Part shown: piece by piece, positions 21,472 through 31,199 of the stretch | Layout of the letters: every line of letters starts with the position of its first letter | Numbering within the stretch: position 1 is the first letter of the stretch | DNA from: Sphingobacterium daejeonense | Lineage (GTDB): Bacteria; Bacteroidota; Bacteroidia; Sphingobacteriales; Sphingobacteriaceae | DNA length: 64,000 bases | Assembly (NCBI RefSeq): GCF_901472535.1 | Contig: NZ_LR590470.1 | Coordinates: 4,402,001-4,466,000, forward strand | Reading direction: 5' to 3' | Notes under the pieces: model-generated | What the model was told of the DNA's origin: nothing | Database searches by the model: none | The model's input: only the letters and a program-made list of their open reading frames with translations | Made by a program: the position numbers and the translations under genes

Positions 21472-22085
21472 TATTTTATAGTTTTGGATGGGTTGCCAGC
21501 AATTATATAATTATCTGGAACATCTCTGATAACCACCGAACCAGCTCCAATAATTACATTTTTCCCAACTTTTACACCCTGTTTTATAACTGAATTTGCT
21601 CCAACAAAAGTACATTCCCCAACTTTTACATTCCCTGCTAGAACAGCTCCTGGCCCAATATGGACAAAATCAGAAATTTCACATTCATGCTCCACAATAC
21701 TCCCCGTGTTAAGAATACAATGATTGCCAATTCTAGCTTGAGCATTCACACAAACGTTTTTATTTATGAAATTACCATTTCCAATAATTACACTTGTACT
21801 AACTAATGCACTTCTATCTATCACATTTGTAAAATCAAATCTATGACTTAAATTCGAACAGATTTTTTTACGTATATTATTATTTCCAATGCATAAGATA
21901 AATTTAACATCGTTATTAAAAGCAAAATCTGGATCTGCTTCATTCCCTAAATATTCGATTCCATAAGGATTATGATCCATTTTTTTAGTATCACAATATC
22001 CAATTATGGCAAAATCACTTAATGCTGACTCTAATACCACATAAGCATGACCTGAATATCCGATGATGGCAAGTTTATCTAACAC
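21471..22085 (-). CDS. NeuD/PglD-like sugar N- or O-acetyltransferase, LegH role by context
   Basis: Intact 204-residue trimeric beta-helix enzyme. The N-terminal Rossmann-like domain (LAIIGYSGHAYVVLESAL, ILCIGNNNIRKK) binds the substrate, and hexapeptide repeats follow (IIGNGNFINKNVCVNAQARI, GSIVEHECEISDFVHIGPGA with the catalytic His, AGSVVIRDVPDNYIIAGNPS). The start codon is GTG inside the end of legC; no ATG is available. In legionaminate synthesis a PglD-like enzyme N-acetylates the 4-amino sugar made by LegC, which matches the gene order here. The stop and the neuB start form TAATG. Confidence 0.85.
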   Translation of the reverse strand: MLDKLAIIGYSGHAYVVLESALSDFAIIGYCDTKKMDHNPYGIEYLGNEADPDFAFNNDVKFILCIGNNNIRKKICSNLSHRFDFTNVIDRSALVSTSVIIGNGNFINKNVCVNAQARIGNHCILNTGSIVEHECEISDFVHIGPGAVLAGNVKVGECTFVGANSVIKQGVKVGKNVIIGAGSVVIRDVPDNYIIAGNPSKTIK

Positions 22086-23217
22086 TACTTGGAATATTTA
22101 CTATTCTTTCTTCTAAAAATATTGCATTTTTTTGCTGATCTCTTTGGCAATTTTCATACATCGGAAGCCTGAACATCAAAGTCCAAATAGGTCGGGTCAT
22201 CACAGAATTCTCATTGGATATTTTTAAAAAATTATCCCTTTCTGCCTTGTCGCCTAATTCTAAACACATTAGCCAATAATTAACTTTTGTGTCAGGAAGT
22301 TCCTCTCGGAATTTAATGTTTATTGATTTAAAAAATTCAGCATATTCATGAGCCAAATTTCTTTTATCCTCTAAAAATTTAGGCAACATTTCTAACTGTG
22401 CACACGCTAAGGCTGCATTTAGATTAGGCATCCTGAAATTATATCCTAATTCATCATGAAAAAATTCATAGGGATGTGGTCGTTTGGCCGTTGTTGTCAG
22501 GTATTTTGCATGCTTTCCAAGTTCAGCGCTATTTGTAACAATAGCTCCACCTCCACCACAGGTTACCGTTTTATTTCCATTAAAAGAAAATCCTCCTATC
22601 AATCCAATAGATCCCGTGTGTTTACCTTTATAATAGCTTCCTAAAGACTCTGCTGCATCCTCCACAACTGGAATTCCCCACTTATCACAGACTGTAATCA
22701 ATTCATCTAAATGAACCGGAAAACCAAAAGTGTGCATAGGCATACATGCAGCTATTTTTTTTCCCGTTTTTTTGTTATATGTACCATCATCCCTAAGCTC
22801 CCCGAATTCTTCTAAAAATTCAGCTACCGCTTTTGGAGCCAATCCCATAGTATCCAAATCGACATCTAAGAAAATTGGTTCAGCATGATTGTAAGCAATT
22901 GCATTAGCCGTCGCGATAAAAGTTAAGGCTTGTGTAATAACCTCGTCACCAGCTTTTACTCCTGCTAGCCTTAAGGCTACTTGTAGTGAGGAAGTTCCAT
23001 TTACAACTGCAATAGCTTTTTCAACCTCCACAATATTTTCCATCATTGATTCAAACTGATCTACATAAGCTCCAACTGAAGATACAAATGTAGAATCAAT
23101 GGTTTCATTTAAATATTTTTTTTCATTACCCCTAAATCTAGGAACATGTAATGGAATAAAATCATCCGTCTTATATTGATCCTTTATAAAGGATAATATT
23201 TCATTTATCTTTTGCAT
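22075..23217 (-). CDS. legC: LegC-like PLP-dependent sugar aminotransferase
   Basis: DegT/DnrJ/EryC1 family aminotransferase of 380 residues, intact. It moves an amino group to C4 of the 4-keto-6-deoxy nucleotide sugar. Visible features are FIPLHVPRFRGNEKKYL, TSSLQVALRLAGVKAGDEV, FLDVDLDTMGL, PVVEDAAESLGSYYKGKHTG and the PLP lysine in SFNGNKTVTCGGGGAIVTN. The last residues (NIPSSVR) overlap the GTG start of the acetyltransferase. The 4,6-dehydratase that supplies its substrate lies immediately upstream. Confidence 0.9.
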   Translation of the reverse strand: MQKINEILSFIKDQYKTDDFIPLHVPRFRGNEKKYLNETIDSTFVSSVGAYVDQFESMMENIVEVEKAIAVVNGTSSLQVALRLAGVKAGDEVITQALTFIATANAIAYNHAEPIFLDVDLDTMGLAPKAVAEFLEEFGELRDDGTYNKKTGKKIAACMPMHTFGFPVHLDELITVCDKWGIPVVEDAAESLGSYYKGKHTGSIGLIGGFSFNGNKTVTCGGGGAIVTNSAELGKHAKYLTTTAKRPHPYEFFHDELGYNFRMPNLNAALACAQLEMLPKFLEDKRNLAHEYAEFFKSINIKFREELPDTKVNYWLMCLELGDKAERDNFLKISNENSVMTRPIWTLMFRLPMYENCQRDQQKNAIFLEERIVNIPSSVR

Positions 23218-23219
23218 GA

Positions 23220-24408
23220 TTACATTTTAGAATCTAAATACTTGCCTGTCTCTTTATGTCCGAAATCAGGAATCATTTTAAAAAATAAATCCACAATTTC
23301 TTCCTTATTCCATTTCTTTGCTCCTTTTAATTCAGATAAGGTATTTTCAAATAAATTTAATTTATCTTCTTCTACAATCAAATCATTCTTAATAACTCCT
23401 AGATTATTGAATCTTGTCATATCCAAAGTTTCTTTATCGGTAAAAAATTCCTCAAAATCCTTCTCACCTGTTGTATCACTTTTTTGTAAACAAGCATGGC
23501 CATTTTCCTTCTTTAGGCAAAGAGTGAACTAATTCCCTTGCTTCCTCTTCCATTTCGCATAGGTATGGTTCATAACCTATTTGTTGCAGATATTTTTCAG
23601 CAATTTCAGCAAAGGTTATTAAATGTAGGTTTTCACTTAACTTTGGAAAGAAAATATCTCTATTTTCTCCAAAAACACAGGACATCAAACAAAGTTCACC
23701 TGATTCTTTTGGTATGACAAAATATCTTTTGATATCATTCGGAGCAACAATTGGTTGTAATTTCTCTATTCGCTTATTAAAGCCGTGGAGTAAAGAGCCG
23801 TCGGAAAAAGCAACATTGGCAAATCTAGCTGTTGATATATCAATAAATTGACTTTTACGCATTAAAAACATTTCCATAATACGCTTAGATGCTCCCATCA
23901 TATTAACTGGATTTGCAGCTTTGTCAGTAGAAACACAGAAATATTTTTTAACCCCTTTATCTATGGATTGTTGTAATGTCTTGTCAGTATTAAAAACATT
24001 AACATCTATCATTCGCATTAATGTATAGGGATCTTTTTCACTGCGAACATGTTTTAAAGCTGAAAGATTCAAAACATAATCGTAATCGCCATCATTCTCC
24101 CAAAATGCATCATATTCAACAGATCCTATATCAAGTGCAAAAGTTTGAAAATCACCATCAATATATCCATAAGATGATCGTATATCCCTTACAAGCTCAA
24201 CCATATTGTTTTCACTTATATCTACAACATGAAGTTTTTTAGGATTTCGCTTAAAAATCTCTTTAGTAGTTGCCTGACCAATTGAGCCTGCACCTCCTAT
24301 AACTAAAAATTTAGAGCTTGAGACTATATCACGAAGTTCTGTTTCATGATTTCTTATATCGTCGGTAAATAACTCGTCTTTTCTACCAATCAAATTTAAA
24401 ATATTCAT
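23220..24408 (-). CDS. Nucleotide-HexNAc 4,6-dehydratase of the CapD/PglF group, LegB role (frameshifted)
   Basis: First committed step of the nonulosonate branch. Extended SDR of the Polysacc_synt_2 group: VIGGAGSIGQATTKEIF, VVDISENNMVELVRDI, NLSALKHVRSEKDPYT, CVSTDKAANPVNMMGASKRI (catalytic region, with Met in place of the usual Tyr), FANVAFSDGSLLHGF and KRYFVIPKESGELCL. The C-terminal tail (EFFTDKETLDMTRFNNLGV) is in another frame; one indel in the T-run near 23480 joins them to about 396 residues. It is the soluble form, without the membrane helices of CapD. Whether it takes GDP-GlcNAc or UDP-GlcNAc is not decided by sequence; PtmE in the cluster points to GDP. Confidence 0.85.
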
Positions 24409-24411
24409 ATA

Positions 24412-25686
24412 TTATAATCTTGCGTCTACTAATTCTTTATCTAATAATCCCTTAATATCAAATGTTACATTCAATCTTTTCTTTAATGAGGAAAAATCTA
24501 AACTCTTAAATTCTGAATGTGCTACTGCTAAAATAATAACATCAAATTTCTTATTCTGAACATCCTCCATAGTGGAAGAACATTTCAATCCATAAATATT
24601 ATTAACTTCGCTAGGGTTTGCCCATGGATCGAAAACATCTACCATCATTCCAAATGACTTTAATTCCTGATAAATATCAAACACCCTCGTATTCCTAATG
24701 TCTGGGCAATTTTCTTTAAAAGTAACTCCCAATATCAAGGCATTTGAATTTTTTATTACAATTTCTTTTTGAATCATCAACTTTATTACCTTATTGGCAA
24801 TAAAAGATCCCATATTATCATTAACCCTTCTTCCTGATAAAATAACTTCAGGATGGTACCCTACTGACTGAGCTTTGTAGGTCAGATAATAGGGATCCAC
24901 TCCTATACAATGTCCTCCAACTAATCCCGGCTTATATTTTAAAAAATTCCATTTGGTTCCAGCTGCTTCTATCACATCATTGGTATCAATTCCTAATCGA
25001 TCAAAAATTAATGCCAACTCATTCACAAAGGAAATATTCACATCTCTTTGTGCATTTTCAATTGCCTTTGAAGCTTCGGCAACTTTAATTGAAGGCGCTT
25101 TATGTGTGCCTGCTAAAATAATTGAACGATAAAGTTCATCAACACGATCAGCTATTTCTTCAGTAGAACCAGAAGTTACCTTTTTAATTTGTGACAAGGT
25201 ATTTACTTTATCCCCCGGATTGATTCTTTCTGGTGAATATCCAACAAAAAAATCTTGATTAAATCTAAGGCCAGAAGACTTTTCTAATATCGGTATGCAT
25301 TCTTCCTCTGTACATCCTGGATAGACTGTAGATTCATAAATAACAATATCTTCAGGTTTAAGCACCGAGCCAATCATTTCGGAAGCTTTTCTCAAAAAAC
25401 TTAGATCCGGAAGTTTAAAAGAATCGATTGGTGTTGGCACAGTTACAATATAAATATTGCAATCCGTCAAATCGTTTAAATCGGAAGTAAATAATAAACC
25501 ATTTTTAATTGATTTTTGTAAATCAGCTGATTTGACTTCTTGAGTATGATCCAAAGCTTGTTTTAAATCTTGGATTCTTTTATGATTTATATCAAAACCA
25601 AGCACTTGATAATGCTTAGAAAATTCAACAGCAAGAGGTAAGCCAACATAACCTTGCCCTACAATAGCAATTTTTATCTGACTCAT
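24412..25686 (-). CDS. tviB: TviB/WbpA-like UDP-HexNAc 6-dehydrogenase
   Basis: Four-electron dehydrogenase that makes UDP-GlcNAcA or UDP-GalNAcA. Intact; I place the start at 25686 (MSQIKIAIVGQGYVGLP), because the upstream in-frame Met would add a ten-residue extension not seen in the family. Further motifs are TVPTPIDSFKLPDLS, ESTVYPGCTEEECIPILE, GYSPERINPGD, KAIENAQRDVNISFVNE and the catalytic Cys in GLVGGHCIGVDPYYLT. About 424 residues. It differs clearly from the second dehydrogenase gene (ugd) two genes upstream, so the capsule probably contains an N-acetylated uronic acid as well as, or instead of, glucuronic acid. Confidence 0.9.
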   Translation of the reverse strand: MSQIKIAIVGQGYVGLPLAVEFSKHYQVLGFDINHKRIQDLKQALDHTQEVKSADLQKSIKNGLLFTSDLNDLTDCNIYIVTVPTPIDSFKLPDLSFLRKASEMIGSVLKPEDIVIYESTVYPGCTEEECIPILEKSSGLRFNQDFFVGYSPERINPGDKVNTLSQIKKVTSGSTEEIADRVDELYRSIILAGTHKAPSIKVAEASKAIENAQRDVNISFVNELALIFDRLGIDTNDVIEAAGTKWNFLKYKPGLVGGHCIGVDPYYLTYKAQSVGYHPEVILSGRRVNDNMGSFIANKVIKLMIQKEIVIKNSNALILGVTFKENCPDIRNTRVFDIYQELKSFGMMVDVFDPWANPSEVNNIYGLKCSSTMEDVQNKKFDVIILAVAHSEFKSLDFSSLKKRLNVTFDIKGLLDKELVDARL

Positions 25687-25727
25687 TTCTTTTTCGATAA
25701 ATCCCCCTTTAACCATTAATCTTTCAA

Positions 25728-26219
25728 TTATTTTTTGCCGTTTTTCTGATTCTCTTTCTCCGCAACAATCTTCCTTAATCCAGAACTTGAAAATCTATGA
25801 TCTCTACTATTATAATATAGCTCAATCCCTTTATCTTCACAATATTTTCTACCTGTAAAATCTCTGTCTTTATATTCATCACCTACAATTCTGACATCTA
25901 GCTTAAAAGACCTTAATATATCTTCCAAATCCTGCTCAGTAGAATATGGGACAATCTCATCCACATAAACACATCCTCTTAATTGAATATATCTTTCAAC
26001 CACAGTCTGTGTTGGTGCATTTTTTTCAGGTCTGTCCAAGGTTGGATCCATCTGCAGTCCACAGATCAAATAATCGCATTGACGTTTTGCTTCTGCCAGC
26101 ATCATAATATGACCGGCATGTAGCAAGTCAAATGTCGAAAACGTAATCCCCACCCTAGGTCCTGGGTTATAATCTTGTTGCTTAACTTCTTTTTGAATTT
26201 CTTTTTTAGATTCTTTCAT
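25728..26219 (-). CDS. Cytidylyltransferase-family nucleotidyltransferase (TagD/RfaE-C type)
   Basis: Intact 163-residue protein with a lysine/glutamate-rich N-terminus. It has the class-I nucleotidyltransferase motif TFSTFDLLHAGHIMML (HxGH), and near the end the RxxxxSSS-type site HRFSSSGLRKIV. The middle has GLQMDPTLDRPEK and VRIVGDEYKDRDFTG. Glycerol-3-phosphate cytidylyltransferases and heptose adenylyltransferases share these motifs. Lying between two sugar dehydrogenases it may activate an alditol phosphate or a related precursor for a capsule side group. The substrate cannot be read from sequence. Confidence 0.82.
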   Translation of the reverse strand: MKESKKEIQKEVKQQDYNPGPRVGITFSTFDLLHAGHIMMLAEAKRQCDYLICGLQMDPTLDRPEKNAPTQTVVERYIQLRGCVYVDEIVPYSTEQDLEDILRSFKLDVRIVGDEYKDRDFTGRKYCEDKGIELYYNSRDHRFSSSGLRKIVAEKENQKNGKK

Positions 26220-26238
26220 ATTATAGAAATATTAGTTT

Positions 26239-27616
26239 TTACTCACCTATAGCATAGTAAACAAATCCCAAACTCTCAAGTTTCTGTTTATCCAGAAGCT
26301 TTCGCCCATCAAATATAAATGCGGGTTTTTTCATGGATTCTTTGATTCTTTTCCAATCAATGTCCTTGAATTCATCCCATTCTGTAAGGATTGCCAATCC
26401 GTGGGCATCCTTTGCAACCTCGTAGGGATCATTGATGACCTTTAACAATTCTTTATTCTCATCTGCACTTCTTGTAGCAAGGTAATCCAGATCCTTATAG
26501 ATCTGATTTTCCTGCACTTTTGGATCGTATACTGAAATCTGTGCTTGTTCATCCAATAAATGGTCTGCTACATAAATGGCGGCTGATTCACGGGTATCAT
26601 TAGTATTCTTTTTGAATGCCCAACCCAAGAACGCAATTTTCTTGCCATTTACCGTATTGTACATCGATCGGATAATCTTTTCTGCAAACCTTGTCTTTTG
26701 ATGGTCATTGATCAGGATTACTTGTTCCCAATAATTGGCAACCTCAGTCAGGTTATAGGATCTGGCAATATAGACCAGGTTCAACAGATCTTTTTGAAAG
26801 CAGGAACCCCCAAAACCCACTGAAGCTTTCAAAAACTTAGACCCTATCCTGGAGTCCTGTCCAATTGCATGAGCAACTTCGTCCACATTGGCTCCTGTTA
26901 CTTCACAAAGCTCAGAAATCGAGTTAATGGAAGATACACGCTGCGCCAAGAAAGCATTGGCCACCAGTTTAGAAAGTTCTGAAGACCATAAATTGGTCGT
27001 AATAATCCTTTCCGTTGGCACCCAAGCTTCGTATATTGTTTTTAAGGCATTGATTGCACTTTCGTCTTCTCACCGATGAGAATTCTATCAGGATTATGGA
27101 GGTCGACATTGCAGTTCCTTCAGCCAAGAACTCAGGGTTGGATAACACACTGAATTGCACACCTTTTCCGGTATGGTCCAGAATGCTTTTTATCGTTGCG
27201 GCAGTACGAACTGGAATGGTTGATTTTTCAACGATGATTTTGGACGATGTGGCGACATCGGCGATCTGTCTTGCACAGAGCTCAATAAACTTAAGGTCTG
27301 CTGCTTGTCCTTTACCTTTTCCGTATGTTTTTGTGGGGGTATTGACTGAGATTAAAGATCATTTCAGCTTCTGAAATAGCCTTTTCTACATCTGTTGAGA
27401 AGAAAAGGTTGCGACCTCTGGCCTCAGCGACGACCTGATCCAGTCCCGGTTCGTAAACTGGCAGTTCATCCAAGTTCTCGGAATTCCAAGCGTCGATACG
27501 AGAGCTGTTCAAGTCAACTACCGTTACCTGTATATTTGGGTTTTTCTGGGCAATAACAGACATGGTTGGTCCTCCAACATATCCTGCCCAATACATGCAA
27601 TATTTTTGATTTCCAT
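26239..27616 (-). CDS. ugd: UDP-glucose 6-dehydrogenase (frameshifted)
   Basis: Makes UDP-glucuronic acid. The C-terminal piece is long: LVANAFLAQRVSSINSISEL, the catalytic Cys in SVGFGGSCFQKDLLNLVYIA, KKIAFLGWAFKKNTNDTRES and LTEWDEFKDIDW. The N-terminal pieces give GYVGGPTMSVIAQKNP, VTVVDLNSSRIDAWN, PVYEPGLDQVVAEARGRN, KSTIPVRTAATIKSIL and SVLSNPEFLAEGTAM. Three or four indels (near 27590, 27350, 27110 and 27040) break it. The start at 27616 gives MEIKNIACIG. About 458 residues, closer to the long eukaryote-like UGDH form than to the short bacterial one. It stands first in the nonulosonate part of the locus. Confidence 0.9.
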
Positions 27617-27714
27617 TTCTAGTAAACCGAGTTCAAATTGGCTATCTACCAATTTACAACTTTCATTTTTCTTTTCGATACAATATTATCTGTTGTTTCA
27701 CTTCTAATGGCTTT

Positions 27715-28177
27715 TCAAGATATATCTTGATGTTTTTTGCCCAACAGCTTCTCGGTTTTGCCGCTTAGCTGCAATAAATATGCCGAATCAAGATCCTTCC
27801 CCATCACCAGCACCTCGATTGTCCCTGAATCTATGCCATTGGCATATTCACCCAATAAAGAAACCTGCTCCACATCGCCGGCTCTTTCCAAAACCTGGTC
27901 TACCGCTTGGTCAATTCCCAAAAAAGTGCGAACCAAATTCTGCAAACTCTGGAAAAGAGGATGTTCCACATTGGCACGGTAATAAATCTTGTTGTTTTCT
28001 TGGGACTTGTTCAAGTAACCAGCATCGGTCAATTGATTCAGTTCTTTCCTGATGGAATTGGTAGATTCATTGAACTCTTCTGCAATGCCACGCAAATAGC
28101 CCTTGTTGGTCGAGCTTACAAAAAAACTTGATCAACAATTTTAAACGCGTCTTTGAGGTTATCAATGAATCCAGCAT
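27715..28177 (-). CDS. Winged-helix transcriptional regulator (frameshifted)
   Basis: Small DNA-binding protein of about 153 residues. The frame-joined start reads MLDSLITSKTRLKLLIKFF, then GYLRGIAEEFNEST, SIRKELNQLTDAGYLN and KIYYRANVEHPLFQSLQNL, a winged helix of ArsR/MarR-like build. The C-terminal part (VSLLGEYANGIDSGTIEVLV) resembles the nucleotidyltransferase-like fold that follows such helices in some families. One T in the run near 28130 is the only break. It stands immediately upstream of ugd in the same direction, so it may be a local regulator of the capsule genes; that is inference from position. Confidence 0.75.
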
Positions 28178-28310
28178 ATAAAATAGAAAGTGAGCAACAA
28201 AAGTACTCAACATTATTTGCAAAGCAAAATTAATTCTATGTTAAATGGATTAGTAGAAAGTATATAGTATTTAGTATTTAGATGCCCTTAAATTAGCCCG
28301 CCTTCACGCC

Positions 28311-28369
28311 ATGGTTGGTGTCCCCACCAACCATCTTCAGCAATTGCTAGCGCAAGTCTCTGACTTGTG
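28311..28369. repeat. Hairpin plus REP-like repeat, copy 1
   Basis: 28311-28334 is a perfect 10-bp stem (ATGGTTGGTG / CACCAACCAT) around TCCC. 28331-28369 is a repeat whose core GCTAGCGCAAGTC TCT GACTTGTG contains the inverted pair CAAGTC/GACTTG. Near-identical copies occur at 30272-30309 and 63513-63536. It lies between the regulator genes and directly after the LuxR-type stop. The rest of 28178-28379 shows only degenerate AT-rich repeats. Confidence 0.7.
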
Positions 28370-28379
28370 CTTCAATTAC

Positions 28380-30112
28380 TCAGCGACCGACTCGTGCTGT
28401 CAACATCCATCTTTTCTTAAGCCTTTGCTTCGCTTTTTTTACTCCTTCTAAGGAAATACCCAATAGATCACCAACACTGCGGTTTGTTAAACCCAACTTC
28501 ATTAAGGCAAGCAGCCTTAAGTCATATTCCGTAAGTTTTGGCACGGATTCTTTCTCATTATCAAGATAGCCTGGGTAAACGCGGTCAAAGATATTCTTGA
28601 ACTTGATCCATCGTTCATCGGTCATCAACTGGTTCTCCAGCATTTGTTGAGGCTATCGTTGAATTTTTCCTGTCGATCTGGAAAATGATCGAGATTATGG
28701 ATTACCTCATTGCGCAATCTCTGGATCGTAAGGTCATTCTGCTTGATGGTTGCAGTAAATTCCTGCAAGGAATTATTGGAGCACAATCAACTCTTGATCC
28801 ACCAATTGCTTCTCATAAGACAATTGCAGCTGTTCCTTTTCAAGTTCTGTATTTTTAAAGAGTATTTATTCTTGGACCGGTTGACAAGGAGAAGGATAAT
28901 CACAAACAGAAGCACAAAGAACACTACGACATAAAAATATGTCTGATTGATCTGTTTTCTTTTGAGCTCAGCGTTCTCCAGGTTCTGTTGATATTTCTCT
29001 GCTTCCCATTGCCAGGAGACTTTCTGGAACTTCTCCTGATCTCGAATATTGTCCAGGCTGTCCTTTAAGTGGAGGTAGGTATTTAGATATTTCAGTTCTT
29101 CTGCTTGGTTTCCGCTGCCATGTGCGATTTCGGCCAAAACCTTATAAGCGTCAGTTTTGTAAAGTAAAAAAATAAGGCTTGTCGCTCATTCCTTTTTGGG
29201 CTTCATGCACATGTTTTCTTGCAGAATCCCAATCCTTGAGCTTCACATACATGGATGCCAGAATAAGGTTAGCACGCATGGCGTCTAAAGGTTCATTGAA
29301 TTTATTGGAATATTCAATATTCTTCTTCACAAGTGCGATGGCCTTGTTGTAATTGCCTTTTTCCCACTCCCTATCCGACAGGTTACCCGATACAATCCCG
29401 ATCCAAACGGAATCCTTGGCTTGTTCGGCAATATCCAGGGCTTGTTCAAAATAACGAAAAGCTTCGTCTTTTGCTGAGTCCCTCAGATTATAAACGGCTA
29501 TGGCATTGACCATATCAATTCTGTTACGGCTCAGAGGCTCTGAATATGGCAATGCTGATTTGAGGTAATCAGATGCTTTTTTCTGGTCTCCGATAAAACT
29601 GTAGAAGCTTGCAATTAAAGCCATAATGAAGGGTAATCCTGGGGATTTCATCTGGATCGATCTTATCCTTGAGATCATTGGCTTTCAGGAAGCAAGGAAA
29701 GGCTTCTTTTGATATTTCTATAGACATAAAAATAGTAACCTTGGCGAATGTAGCCCAGCTGTTGGAGTTCAAACTCTCTTGTAGGTTCTACCAATTCTTG
29801 TGCCTTCGCATAATATTCATTGGATTTATTATTGACGCGGTCGAATGCTATGGAATAGCCATCCGCCATCAAACTGGTAATACGCCCACTTCAGAGGAAT
29901 ACTGCGTCTTTCGTCAGCAAGAATACGAACAGAATCCAAGCGTTTTTTAAGTGCAATGGTATCTGTCTTAAAATTAACATCGATATTAAGTACTTCCTCT
30001 AACTCCTTAAGAGCTTTGGATCGTTCGCTCTGCGCTTTCAAAGGAATATACACCCAAAAGAATAGAGTAAAGTTAATAGAAGTATGGTTAATTTGGTTGG
30101 TATAAAATTCAT
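28380..30112 (-). CDS. TPR-LuxR type transmembrane transcriptional regulator (frameshifted)
   Basis: Bacteroidetes-type regulator of about 575 residues. The N-terminal signal/anchor (MNFIPTKLTILLLLTLFF) precedes tetratricopeptide repeats (ALPYSEPLSRNRIDMVNAIA, AFRYFEQALDIAEQAKDSVW, ALVKKNIEYSNKFNEPLDAM), then a membrane helix (TYFYVVVFFVLLFVIILLLV), a coiled coil and a C-terminal LuxR helix-turn-helix (YDLRLLALMKLGLTNRSVGD, LLGISLEGVKKAKQRLKKRW). At least five indels split it between 28640 and 30020. It senses in the periplasm through the TPR domain and binds DNA in the cytoplasm; ligands are unknown for this group. It lies between rfbA and the winged-helix gene. Confidence 0.8.
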
Positions 30113-30271
30113 TTCCCTAAATTTCGGGAAAATTTAGATATAAAAGGAAAAATTAACCAATATGGATATTGGTTGAGGTTAATCTTAGTGGTCGATGTTT
30201 GCTAGCGCACGCCTCGACTACGCTCAACGACCGCCCGCTACAATATGCGCTGGGTGGACTTGTGCCTCAGA

Positions 30272-30309
30272 CCATCTTCAGCAAAGCTAGCGCAAGTCTC
30301 CGACTTGTG
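30272..30309. repeat. REP-like repeat, copy 2
   Basis: CCATCTTCAGCAA followed by the core GCTAGCGCAAGTCTCCGACTTGTG, matching copy 1 at 28331-28369 with few changes. It sits directly after the rfbA stop. The neighbouring 30195-30260 has a diverged GCTAGCGCA start and GC-rich repeats of the same kind. Confidence 0.7.
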
Positions 30310-30311
30310 TT

Positions 30312-31181
30312 TCATCCACTTATCTTTTTCAGATAATCAAAATATACTCCTTTTAAGTCCTTGACTCTGTTATATAAATCTTCTTTTTCAATATATCCTT
30401 TGGATAGTGCAATTTCTTCTAGGCAAGCTACTTTTAGGGAGGTTCTTTTCTCGATTGTTTTTATAAATTCCGTAGCTTCAGATAATGATTCATGAGTTCC
30501 CGTATCCAACCAAGCAAAGCCACGGCCTAATAGCTGAAGCTGAAGGTTATCTTGATTAAGATATTCTTGATTTACGGTGGTGATTTCTAATTCACCCCGG
30601 TCAGAGGGCTTTACATTCTTAGCAATTTCTACAACGGTGTTCGGGTAAAAGTACAAACCCACAATCGCGTAATTCGATTTTGGTTCTTTTGGCTTTTCCT
30701 CAATATCAGTGACACGTCCGGATTCATCAAATGCAGCAACTCCATATCTTTCTGGATCATCGACATAATAACCAAAAACTACAGCCTGTTTATTCTCTTC
30801 GACCTTTTTCTTGGCATCCAATAATTGTTGCTGAAGGCCTGCTCCATAGAATATATTGTCCCCCAATATCAAGCAGACATCATCGCTGCCAATAAATTCT
30901 TCCCCTATAATAAAAGCTTGTGCGAGTCCTTCAGGCGAGAGTTGCTCAGCATAGGAAATCGAAATTCCCAACTGACTGCCATCTCCAAATAAACGTTTGA
31001 AATTAGGTAAATCAACAGGTGTAGAAATAATGAGAACCTCTTGGATTCCTGACAACATTAATACCGATAAGGGGTAATAAATCATGGGTTTATCATATAC
31101 CGGCAACAATTGCTTAGAAACAACCTGTGTCAATGGGTGCAACCTTGTCCCTGAACCACCTGCTAAAATTATTCCTTTCAT
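30312..31181 (-). CDS. rfbA: Glucose-1-phosphate thymidylyltransferase
   Basis: First step of dTDP-L-rhamnose synthesis: dTTP plus Glc-1-P to dTDP-glucose. Intact, 289 residues, standard length. Motifs are GIILAGGSGTRLHPLTQVVS, SKQLLPVYDKPMIYYPLS, EQLSPEGLAQAFIIGEEF, LILGDNIFYGAGL, VGLYFYPNTVV and RGFAWLDTGTHESL. It is last of the four rfb genes, all in the same direction, 18 bases after rfbD. A REP-like element follows the stop. Confidence 0.96.
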   Translation of the reverse strand: MKGIILAGGSGTRLHPLTQVVSKQLLPVYDKPMIYYPLSVLMLSGIQEVLIISTPVDLPNFKRLFGDGSQLGISISYAEQLSPEGLAQAFIIGEEFIGSDDVCLILGDNIFYGAGLQQQLLDAKKKVEENKQAVVFGYYVDDPERYGVAAFDESGRVTDIEEKPKEPKSNYAIVGLYFYPNTVVEIAKNVKPSDRGELEITTVNQEYLNQDNLQLQLLGRGFAWLDTGTHESLSEATEFIKTIEKRTSLKVACLEEIALSKGYIEKEDLYNRVKDLKGVYFDYLKKISG

Positions 31182-31199
31182 AATATCTATCTATTGTTT

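Noticed and set aside
23220..24408. Assignment of the dehydratase as PseB (pseudaminate pathway)
   Set aside because: The downstream enzyme is a NeuC-type epimerase rather than a PseG-type hydrolase, and a PtmE-like gene is present; the legionaminate route fits better.
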